Part shown: piece by piece, positions 1-6,043 of the stretch
Position numbering within the stretch: position 1 is the stretch's first letter
Layout: every line of letters begins with the position of its first letter
Assembly: GCA_964493075.1 (NCBI GenBank)
Contig: CAZBNU010000184.1
Coordinates: 1 to 8,317, forward strand
DNA length: 8,317 bases
From: SLFT01 sp964493075
GTDB lineage: Bacteria; Hydrogenedentota; Hydrogenedentia; Hydrogenedentales; CAITNO01
Direction of reading: 5' to 3'
Program-made: the position numbers and the translations under genes
The notes under the pieces: generated by a model
Told to the model about the DNA's origin: nothing
Databases searched by the model: none
Seen by the model: the letters and a program-made list of their open reading frames with translations, nothing else

Positions 1-855
<855 letters not shown>

Positions 856-858
<3 letters not shown>

Positions 859-893
859 TATGTATAACTAGGGATAGTTACCTATTTATACTA
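856..893. repeat. AT-rich inverted repeat overlapping the stop codon of the upstream gene
   Basis: The inner stem TAACTA (865-870) / TAGTTA (875-880) closes a GGGA loop, which fits the GNRA tetraloop consensus in RNA. An outer stem TAGTAT (856-861) / ATACTA (888-893) begins at the TAG stop codon. The arms are separated by unpaired GTA and CCTATTT. It could slow polymerase or protect the mRNA 3' end. There is no T-run after it, so it is not a classic intrinsic terminator; 1076-1103 is a better candidate for that role. Confidence 0.4.
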
Positions 894-1036
894 CTTATTA
901 TATGTATTATGTGCTATTTCACGCTAGATTTGCTGGATTCAGGTTCTGCATAAAAGCAAAAGCGGTAAGAGTGTAGTCTGAAAGCGAAAATACGGTCACG
1001 CCTCCATTCCCCGTTTTGGCCGTCATTCCTATATCC

Positions 1037-1072
1037 CGTCCATACTGTCCATCTCGTCCATCCTGTCCATAC
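1037..1072. repeat. Tandem array of four 9-bp units, consensus YGTCCATNY
   Basis: Four contiguous units read CGTCCATAC, TGTCCATCT, CGTCCATCC and TGTCCATAC, alternating C and T at the first base. A degenerate copy, CGTCATTCC, lies just upstream at 1021-1029. On the other strand the array reads as ATGGAC repeats, which conceptual translation turns into Met-Asp or Trp-Thr strings, so such arrays are easily mis-annotated as small genes. From memory, similar GTCCAT arrays occur between genes in planctomycete/Lentisphaera-type and other environmental genomes. Function unknown. It ends 3 bp before the terminator hairpin's A-run. Confidence 0.75.
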
Positions 1073-1075
1073 ACA

Positions 1076-1103
1076 AAAAAGTAAACGCCCCCGTTTACTT
1101 TTT
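1076..1103. terminator. Bidirectional intrinsic (Rho-independent) terminator
   Basis: AAAAAGTAAACG (1076-1087) and CGTTTACTTTTT (1092-1103) are perfectly complementary around a CCCC loop (1088-1091), giving a 12-bp hairpin with a T-run on the 3' side in either direction. This is the standard architecture of an intrinsic terminator working on both strands. It most likely ends the transcript of the restriction-like gene, about 220 bp downstream of its stop. The GC content of the stem is modest, so efficiency is uncertain. Confidence 0.75.
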
Positions 1104-1249
1104 CGCCAACCCAATTTCACCACTTCACCCCTTGCTACTCAAGGCCACCCCTCACTCCGGTGCAAACCCCGCCGTCTATAGTATGGAGATCTATATCCAC
1201 GAAAAGAAGAAGTCGCGCCCAGGGTGCAGCCGGGAAATCGAAGTTGCCT

Positions 1250-1276
1250 CTTTGTGTTTCTTGTGCCCTTTGTGGT
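1250..1276. repeat. Three 9-bp CTTTGTG-type tandem units
   Basis: CTTTGTGTT (1250-1258), TCTTGTGCC (1259-1267) and CTTTGTGGT (1268-1276) keep an exact 9-bp register with GTG at 1254, 1263 and 1272. It is followed by TAATAG. From memory, phrases like 'CTTTGTG...CTTTGTGGTTAA' recur between genes in several unrelated bacterial phyla. TTGTGGTT (1270-1277) has an exact inverted partner AACCACAA at 1310-1317, and each arm is followed within a few bases by a direct repeat AATAGTAGT (1278-1286 and 1320-1328). Possibly a dispersed, non-autonomous repeat; no terminal target duplication was recognised. Confidence 0.5.
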
Positions 1277-1343
1277 TAATAGTAGTTGCGCCATCATCGA
1301 GAAATGCAAAACCACAACAAATAGTAGTCGTATACAGAAAGTA

Positions 1344-1357
1344 CACTATGTATAGTG
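1344..1357. promoter_or_regulatory. 14-bp palindrome, possible operator
   Basis: CACTAT (1344-1349) and ATAGTG (1352-1357) are perfect inverted half-sites around a GT centre. The size and symmetry suit a dimeric DNA-binding protein. It lies just upstream of the A-tract array, and the hexamer TATAGT at 1351-1356 is -10-like, but no acceptable -35 lies 16-18 bp upstream, so a promoter here is not claimed. Binding is an inference from symmetry alone. Confidence 0.3.
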
Positions 1358-1378
1358 GTCGCAGCCAAAATCGGCCCC

Positions 1379-1479
1379 AAAAAAAACGTTCAATAACGTT
1401 CTAAAACGTCAAAAAACGTTCAAAAAAGCGAAAAAAGAATGAGAAAAAGTAACGAAAAAAAGCAAAAAGAGCTCAAAAA
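1379..1479. promoter_or_regulatory. Phased A-tracts with a 10-bp AACGTT array (probable curved DNA)
   Basis: AACGTT occurs at 1385, 1395 and 1415 and AACGTC at 1405, an exact 10-bp spacing. The surrounding 100 bp carry runs of 4-8 A on the + strand at about 1379-1386, 1403-1406, 1411-1416, 1422-1427, 1431-1436, 1444-1448, 1455-1461, 1464-1468 and 1475-1479, mostly 9-12 bp apart. A-tracts in phase with the DNA helix are known to bend DNA strongly. Upstream of an operon such a block could act as an UP-like or nucleoid-protein-bound element, and the AACGTT sites could be repeated protein-binding sites. No promoter hexamers are identified. Confidence 0.5.
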
Positions 1480-1502
1480 GAGGTATAAGGTAGACGTGGG
1501 AG

Positions 1503-1575
1503 AAAACGGGGACTGGTAACGCGAGGAACGAGCGGTACCCGTACCCGCTTTCTCCTTGTTGCCAGTCCAGGTTTT
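1503..1575. promoter_or_regulatory. Long imperfect hairpin upstream of the FecR-like gene
   Basis: Nested arms pair in order: AAAAC (1503-1507) with GTTTT (1571-1575); GACTGGTAAC (1511-1520) with GTTGCCAGTC (1558-1567), one T-G wobble; GAGGA (1523-1527) with TCCTT (1553-1557), one wobble; and AGCGG (1531-1535) with CCGCT (1545-1549), leaving loop TACCCGTAC. Internal loops are short (GGG/CAG, GC/none, ACG/TTC). About 25 base pairs form in 73 bases, far more than expected by chance. On the + strand a T5 run (1572-1576) follows, so it could be a terminator or attenuator, or a structured 5' leader of the gene at 1670. It matches no riboswitch family that I recognise. Confidence 0.45.
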
Positions 1576-1590
1576 TGCTTGGAGATCAAA

Positions 1591-1749
1591 ATGAATGAAA
1601 CCGGTGCTGGAATCGTCTTGTCGGGTGAATGTAGTATGAATGTAACGAACCTGACAGGAGATTTTAGCCATGAAACAGCAAATTTGGCAGATGACATTGG
1701 GGATTGCGGCACTTGTGGCGCTGATGGGCGGTGCATTTGCAGACAGTGA
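1591..1749 (+). CDS. Possible 52-residue Cys-rich small ORF overlapping the FecR-like gene start
   Basis: ATG at 1591 is preceded by GGAG (1581-1584) at a 6-nt spacing, a good ribosome binding site. The frame runs to TGA at 1747-1749, overlapping the first 80 bases of the next gene in another frame. The predicted peptide has five cysteines; four lie in its last dozen residues (CGTCGADGRCIC). If translated it could couple to, or compete with, initiation at 1670. The cysteines come from the alternative frame of a region that encodes the neighbour's signal peptide, so the pattern may be accidental. Recorded because the start signals are decent; existence is doubtful. Confidence 0.2.
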   Translation: MNETGAGIVLSGECSMNVTNLTGDFSHETANLADDIGDCGTCGADGRCICRQ

Positions 1750-4078
1750 ATTTTTGATGCACGGCCGTGTGAGTTTTGATACGGGCACGGCGATGGTCAA
1801 GAATGCCACGGAGGACAACTGGTCTGCCGCCGTGGTGAATACCCTCGTGATGCCGGGCGATACCCTCTGGGTAGACCAGAGCGGCACGGCGGAGGTGGAG
1901 CTGGCGGGCGCGTCTTTTCTGCGTCTTGCCGATGGAAGCAAGGCGGAGGTGGTTTCTTTGCCGCCGAACGCCTATATCCGCGGCTGGGCCGGTTCCTTTT
2001 ATGTGCACCGTCTGACCCGCAGCCAGGGCGATTTTGTGTTTACCACCCCGTCGGCGACTGTTGAAGTGCCTGCCGATGCACTGGTGCGCGTTGACATAGA
2101 TGCGTCGGGTGCGGCGACGGTTTCCGTGCGCTATGGCAGCGCCAAAGTGCGCACTGACCACGGGGGCGACGTCACAGCGACGGAAAGCATGCGGGTTTGG
2201 ATAGACCCGGGCATGTTGCCGTCGGAAGCAACGCCCTTTGACCGCGCCCAGACCGATGCCTTTGATGATTGGAATAACGACCGCACGCGTTTGCTGGCGG
2301 AAGGGGTGCGCACGGCGCCGAAGGATGTTGTCATTCAGGAAACCACGGTGGGCCGCCATGATCTTGATCGTTACGGTGAGTGGGTATACGTGGATAGCCG
2401 CCCCTACTGGCGTCCCACGGTTGTGGTAAACTACGTGCCCTACCGGCATGGCTACTGGAACCATATGCCATCTGTTGGCCATGTGTGGGTGGATGAATAT
2501 CCCTTTGCCTATGTAACGACACACTATGGCCGCTGGCGTCATGTGCCGACCTATGGCTGGCTGTGGTCCTATGATCCCGTATGGAGTCCGGCCTGGGTGG
2601 CGTCCGTCCGCGTAGGCGACTACTATGCGTGGTCGCCAATAGACTACTACAACCGTCCTGTGATGGTGACCGGCGCTTCGGTGTTCTCTCTGGGCGGCGT
2701 ATCCTTCTGCAGTTACAGCACCAGCTATGTGCGCCATTCCTACCTGTATGCCGGGCCCAGCTATGTGTATGCCCCCACAACGGTGGTCATCAACACGTTC
2801 AATGCTGCGCCGCCCCGTTCGGTCAGTGTGTGGAATGTGGCCTACAACCAGCGTTCGCGTCCTTCCGTGCCCTACGACTCCCGCTTCATTGCGGGCGAAC
2901 GGGACTACAATCCCCGTCGTTCCATCCGGGGCGCACAAGGCGACTGGGTGAAAGATCAGGCGCCAAGCGACAGGGCGCGTCGCCTGGAAGCAAGCCTTGG
3001 CCGCACCGAGTTTGCGTCTGCGGCATCGCGTTCCACTGTGGGACGCAGCCTGCGCACCCCTGCAACCGAGGGAGCGCGTGTTGCCGGGACGCGCCAGGTG
3101 CGTCTCGCCCAGACAGAACAGACCTATATGTCGCGGTCGGCGCGTACTGCGGGTGAATCCACCACCAGCAACCGGTCGCTCTTTGTGCCGGAATCCACAC
3201 GACTGGCAAGCCTCAGCGAAAGAAGCGGCGGATCCATTCGTGCCGCCACGCCGGGACAGGAATCCATTCGCAGCCGTTCCGATGCTCCCACACCGCAAAC
3301 CGGCCGAAGCACCCTTGGCGATGCGCCTTCCATGCGTTCCGGGCAGACGAACCTGCGTTCAGCCACACCCACAACCGGCAGCAGGACTAGCGCTACAGCG
3401 GGTGACAACGCTTCCGGGCGTGTTGCCTTGCGCGATATGGAGTCCAGCGTTCCTGCGCCGCGTACAGGCATCATGCCTGAACGCACAACCATACGTTCCA
3501 ATAGCGGTACAGCGTCACCACGCACTTCGCAACCTAGGACAAGCACTACGCCTGCGCCGACAGTACGCCGCGAGAGCACACCGATTCAGCGTAGCGCCCC
3601 CGCACCAACGCCCGCGCCGACAGTGCGCCGCGAGAGCACACCGATTCAGCGTAGCGCCCCCGCGCCAACGCCAGCGCCGACAGTACGCCGTATAGCCCCC
3701 GCGCCAGCCCCCGCACCGACTGTACGCCGTATAGCCCCCGCGCCAGCCCCCGCACCGACAGTGCGCCGCGAGAGTACGCCGATTCAGCGTAGTGCCCCCG
3801 CACCCACAGTGCGCCGCGAGAGTACGCCGATTCAGCGTAGCGCCCCTGCACCCACAGTGCGCCGCAGCGCGCCCGCACCGGCGCCCACCTCGAACCGTTC
3901 TTTTTCCGCTCCGCCCAGCAGCAGCCGAAGCAGCGCCCCGTCAACAAGGTCGCTGCCTTCCAGCCGTTCCAGCGGTATTTCCTCTTCGTCGCGTCCCAGC
4001 ATGCCGAGCAGCAGTTCGTCATCAAGGCTGCAGCGTTCCGCCCCCTCTTCGGGCAGCAGCAGCCGGGGCCGTCGCTAA
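1670..4078 (+). CDS. Secreted FecR-domain / DUF6600-like protein with a long basic repetitive C-terminal tail
   Basis: The 802-residue product starts at ATG 1670 behind CAGGAG (1655-1660), 9 nt away. Residues 1-24 form a Sec signal peptide with an AFA|D cleavage site. Residues about 38-175 resemble the FecR beta-rich domain (GTAMVKNA, PGDTLWVDQSGTAEVEL, FTTPSATVEV, VRYGSAKV). Residues about 232-330 are rich in Trp, Tyr and His (YGEWVYVDSRPYWRP, HYGRWRHVPTYGWLWSYDPVWSPAWV split over 285-310), the pattern of DUF6600 proteins. From about 440 to the end the chain is low-complexity Ser/Arg/Pro/Ala/Thr, strongly basic, with VRR repeats at 631-732 and a Ser-rich end. No transmembrane segment follows the signal, so the protein is periplasmic or exported, not the classic inner-membrane FecR anti-sigma factor; no ECF sigma or TonB receptor gene is adjacent. 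It heads a probable operon. Molecular role unknown; a scaffold binding an acidic polymer or partner is an inference. Confidence 0.85.
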   Translation: MKQQIWQMTLGIAALVALMGGAFADSEFLMHGRVSFDTGTAMVKNATEDNWSAAVVNTLVMPGDTLWVDQSGTAEVELAGASFLRLADGSKAEVVSLPPNAYIRGWAGSFYVHRLTRSQGDFVFTTPSATVEVPADALVRVDIDASGAATVSVRYGSAKVRTDHGGDVTATESMRVWIDPGMLPSEATPFDRAQTDAFDDWNNDRTRLLAEGVRTAPKDVVIQETTVGRHDLDRYGEWVYVDSRPYWRPTVVVNYVPYRHGYWNHMPSVGHVWVDEYPFAYVTTHYGRWRHVPTYGWLWSYDPVWSPAWVASVRVGDYYAWSPIDYYNRPVMVTGASVFSLGGVSFCSYSTSYVRHSYLYAGPSYVYAPTTVVINTFNAAPPRSVSVWNVAYNQRSRPSVPYDSRFIAGERDYNPRRSIRGAQGDWVKDQAPSDRARRLEASLGRTEFASAASRSTVGRSLRTPATEGARVAGTRQVRLAQTEQTYMSRSARTAGESTTSNRSLFVPESTRLASLSERSGGSIRAATPGQESIRSRSDAPTPQTGRSTLGDAPSMRSGQTNLRSATPTTGSRTSATAGDNASGRVALRDMESSVPAPRTGIMPERTTIRSNSGTASPRTSQPRTSTTPAPTVRRESTPIQRSAPAPTPAPTVRRESTPIQRSAPAPTPAPTVRRIAPAPAPAPTVRRIAPAPAPAPTVRRESTPIQRSAPAPTVRRESTPIQRSAPAPTVRRSAPAPAPTSNRSFSAPPSSSRSSAPSTRSLPSSRSSGISSSSRPSMPSSSSSSRLQRSAPSSGSSSRGRR
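3548..3886 (+). repeat. In-gene tandem repeats with paired unit lengths (60, 60, 39, 39, 48, 48 bp)
   Basis: Seven TVRR cores begin at 3560, 3620, 3680, 3719, 3758, 3806 and 3854. Spacings are 60, 60, 39, 39, 48 and 48 bp, all multiples of three, so the reading frame is kept. The 60- and 48-bp units encode TVRRESTPIQRSAPAP with or without an extra TPAP; the 39-bp units encode TVRRIAPAPAPAP. Copies 1 and 2 differ at only a few bases over 60 bp, which indicates recent duplication by slippage or recombination. The array is likely variable in length between strains. Confidence 0.85.
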
Positions 4079-4097
4079 GTGCGGTATAAACCATTTG

Positions 4098-4104
4098 AAA
4101 GGAG
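4098..4104 (+). promoter_or_regulatory. Ribosome binding site that fixes the lipoprotein start
   Basis: AAAGGAG ends 8 nt before the ATG at 4113. The open frame itself extends upstream to 3792 inside the preceding gene, but only this ATG has a strong Shine-Dalgarno sequence and gives a proper lipoprotein signal at residue 1. Confidence 0.8.
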
Positions 4105-4112
4105 CAATAGTC

Positions 4113-5024
4113 ATGAATACAAAGAAGATGTTGAGAGGCCTTGGAAACGCGCTGGTTGCAGCGTTGATGCTTGCAGTGCTATCGGGCTGTCCGTTATCCC
4201 CCTCTTCCGATACAGGTGTTGATTATGAGTCCGGTTTCCTCAGCGGCTTCATGCTCGATGACGAATACTGGCAGGGCTACGACGACAGTTACCTGACCGT
4301 GCCAGACGGGCCTATCCTGTATACAGGCAGTGAGATTCCTGTCATAGAGGACGATTCGTACGATGCCGGGTATTGGGACGGTGTCTGGTACGCCTACAAC
4401 GATGGATATTTCGTTTGCTACGACTATGGGTTTACCATCGGTTTCAGTGAAGGCTACGACCTGGCGTTTCGCGGCGACTGGCTTGATTTCATCGCCAACG
4501 ACGGCCATCCGGAATACATGGATGGCAGTTTTGCAGACGGCTATAACGACGGTTTTACGGAAGGCACCATTTTTGGGGCCACAGATTACCGGCTTGGGCT
4601 GCCCTTTGACTGGCTCGATGCCATGTGGGATTACCGGGACGGCACCGACCTGTTCATAGAGGAACTGGACACGGGTACCGGCACCTGGGGGCCGGTCTAC
4701 CTCTACGAATATGGCGTTGATCCCTATGAATACCTTGCCAAAACGGCCACCCCCTCCGGTCAGTCCCAGATCAGACGTAGGAACACAAACTCCGGCGTGA
4801 GTCCTCGTGCTCAATATGCAGTGCCCTCGTCTATTGAAAAAGACGGGGAAACCACTTATAATCCTGATGAGATCAGTTACCGGACATTGACCGACAAGGT
4901 GCAGGAAAACCTGAAGGTCGCGCCCACAGGCAGCAGCCGCGCAGCGGAAAGACCCCTGACCCTGACGGATACCTGGCTTGACCGTGTAAATGCCTATCGT
5001 CAGGGTGTGAGCAACACCAAATAA
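4113..5024 (+). CDS. Acidic lipoprotein with aromatic G-x3-G repeats
   Basis: This 303-residue protein has a Lys/Arg n-region, a hydrophobic core and the lipobox LSGC with Cys26 as the lipidation site; Pro27 at +2 gives no inner-membrane retention Asp. The mature N-terminal half (about 38-160) repeats [YF]xxG and G[YF]xxG with many Asp/Glu: YESGFLSGF (38-46), YDAGYWDG (83-90), YDYGFTIGFSEGY (103-115) and YMDGSFADGYNDGFTEG (135-151). Glycines at 106/110/114 and 143/147/151/155 are exactly four apart, suggesting helices with one glycine/aromatic face. The pattern resembles the deca-GX3 motif of eukaryotic Yae1/Lto1, but homology is not claimed. The C-terminal third (about 210-303) is polar and unremarkable. 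It lies 34 bp after the FecR-like gene and 18 bp before hemH. I do not recognise a family; function unknown. Confidence 0.85.
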   Translation: MNTKKMLRGLGNALVAALMLAVLSGCPLSPSSDTGVDYESGFLSGFMLDDEYWQGYDDSYLTVPDGPILYTGSEIPVIEDDSYDAGYWDGVWYAYNDGYFVCYDYGFTIGFSEGYDLAFRGDWLDFIANDGHPEYMDGSFADGYNDGFTEGTIFGATDYRLGLPFDWLDAMWDYRDGTDLFIEELDTGTGTWGPVYLYEYGVDPYEYLAKTATPSGQSQIRRRNTNSGVSPRAQYAVPSSIEKDGETTYNPDEISYRTLTDKVQENLKVAPTGSSRAAERPLTLTDTWLDRVNAYRQGVSNTK

Positions 5025-5042
5025 AAGGACGTTTCTGTTTCG

Positions 5043-6023
5043 ATGGAGTCACAGCAGAAAAAAGGAATCCTCCTCCTCCACACAGGTTCGCCTGACGCAC
5101 CGACCCCGCAGTCGGTGCGTCAGTATTTGAAGCGTTTCCTGATGGACCCCTACGTGTTGACCATGCCCTTCCCGGTACGCGCATGTCTGGTTCATGGCAT
5201 CATAGCGCCTCTTCGTTCAAAGGCTTCCGCAGCCAAGTACAAAAGCATCTGGATGCCCGAAGGTTCGCCGCTGGTGGTTTTGACGGGTCGCTTTGCTGCC
5301 GCGTTGCAGCAGGCCATGCCCCAGTATCGTGTTGCCGTGGGTTCAGCCTATGGCGCACAGACGGTGGAGGGAGCCGTGCAAGAGTTGCTGCAGGAACCGG
5401 TGGAAAAAATAATTGTGTTGCCCATGTTCCCTCATTTTGCGGCCGCCACACGGGGTTCCCTGCTGGCGCTGCTGGATGCCGCCTGTGCCAAAATAGACCT
5501 GACGATACCGGCAATTGAGGTGGTGCCGCCCTTTTATGCCCATGCCCCCTATGTGGAGGCATTGTGCAGCGCCGCAGCGCAAGACCTGGCTTCCTTCAAA
5601 CCAGACCATGTTGTTTTCAGTTACCACGGATTGCCCCTGAAACAGGCGCACGCCCTGCCGACAGATGGCAGCACCTACACCTACGAGGAACAGTGCGAAC
5701 AGACTACGGCCCTCTTGATTGCCGCGTTGGGCCTCGACAGAAGCAGGTGTACGCACGCCTACCAGTCGCGATTCGGACGCGGCTGGCTTGAGCCGTCGCT
5801 GGAACCGGAACTGGAACGGCTGGCAGCATCTGGTTGTAAAAAAGTGGCCCTATTGGCACCGTCCTTTGTGACGGACTGCTTGGAAACCCTGGAAGAGTTG
5901 GACCTGCGCGCACGACAATGTTTCATGGAGGCAGGCGGCGAAGGGTTCCTACGTATTCCTGCATTGAACGACCATCCACTGTGGGTGGCTGCTGCGGCGA
6001 ACATGATTGCCGATTTGGGGTAG
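5043..6023 (+). CDS. hemH: Ferrochelatase
   Basis: HemH inserts Fe2+ into a porphyrin (protoporphyrin IX, or coproporphyrin III in some lineages) at the end of haem synthesis, in the cytoplasm or at the membrane. The 326-residue length is normal. Family signatures in order: the N-terminal LLHTGSPDAPTPQSVRQYLKRF split over 11-32, followed by DPYV (35-38); SPL (75-77); YGAQTVEGAVQEL (103-115); LPMFPHFAAATRGS (126-139); FSYHGLP (192-198) with catalytic His195; YQSRFGRGWLEPS (240-252); and DCLETLEELD (278-287), where Glu281 matches the second catalytic acid. No extra C-terminal Fe-S extension is seen. Cys218 sits in the common YxxQC motif. ATG 5043 lies 13 nt after AAGGA (5025-5029), a rather long spacing. 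It is the third gene of the probable operon and converges on the kinase gene. No other haem gene is in the window. Confidence 0.95.
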   Translation: MESQQKKGILLLHTGSPDAPTPQSVRQYLKRFLMDPYVLTMPFPVRACLVHGIIAPLRSKASAAKYKSIWMPEGSPLVVLTGRFAAALQQAMPQYRVAVGSAYGAQTVEGAVQELLQEPVEKIIVLPMFPHFAAATRGSLLALLDAACAKIDLTIPAIEVVPPFYAHAPYVEALCSAAAQDLASFKPDHVVFSYHGLPLKQAHALPTDGSTYTYEEQCEQTTALLIAALGLDRSRCTHAYQSRFGRGWLEPSLEPELERLAASGCKKVALLAPSFVTDCLETLEELDLRARQCFMEAGGEGFLRIPALNDHPLWVAAAANMIADLG

Positions 6024-6043
6024 TGCTATTTTTGTAGCACTGC
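6020..6043. repeat. Inverted repeat spanning both convergent stop codons
   Basis: AGTGCTA (6022-6028) and TAGCACT (6035-6041) pair perfectly around TTTTTG, extended by one T-G wobble and one G-C pair (6020-6021 with 6042-6043). The left arm overlaps the hemH stop TAG (6021-6023) and the kinase stop (complement of 6026-6028). It may act as a shared mRNA 3' end for the two convergent genes. No T-run follows on either strand, so a canonical intrinsic terminator is not claimed. Confidence 0.45.

Larger units (their letters stand above)
859..1669. other. 811-bp gene-free, structure-rich intergenic region
   Basis: No protein gene is convincing here. The open frames at 914-1123 (-) and 1132-1404 (+) lack good ribosome binding sites and simply run through the repeats; the latter begins with TTG. 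The stretch is AT-richer than the flanking genes. It holds, in order, an inverted repeat at the upstream stop, a 9-bp GTCCAT tandem array, a bidirectional terminator, a second 9-bp tandem motif, a 14-bp palindrome, a phased A-tract/AACGTT array and a long hairpin. These parts are listed separately. It presumably ends the upstream gene and contains the promoter of the downstream operon, but no consensus -35/-10 pair stands out. Confidence 0.7.

Noticed and set aside
914..1123. 69-residue open frame on the - strand with Trp-Thr repeats
   Set aside because: Its repeats are the translation of the GTCCAT DNA array, and it runs through the terminator hairpin.
1132..1404. 90-residue open frame on the + strand
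   Set aside because: TTG start without a ribosome site; it merely translates the CTTTGTG repeat and A-rich stretch.
1037..1479. CRISPR-like array from the 9-bp and 10-bp repeats
   Set aside because: Units are contiguous or 10 bp apart with no 25-40 bp spacers, and there is no cas gene.
1618..1646. Sigma-70-like promoter TTGTCG-17 bp-TGTAAC
   Set aside because: Only four of six matches in each box, and the start would fall right at the ribosome binding site; too weak to annotate.
1664..3298. 544-residue open frame on the - strand
   Set aside because: It lies opposite the FecR/DUF6600-like gene, has no recognisable domain and is rich in the His/Arg/Gly composition expected of a mirror frame. 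The + strand has a signal peptide, domain pattern and ribosome site.
3546..4094. 182-residue open frame on the - strand
   Set aside because: A mirror of the VRR/APAP repeat DNA with no ribosome site or domain.
3792..4112. Upstream extension of the lipoprotein frame
   Set aside because: It overlaps the repetitive end of the previous gene out of frame. The strong AAAGGAG and the lipoprotein signal place the start at 4113.
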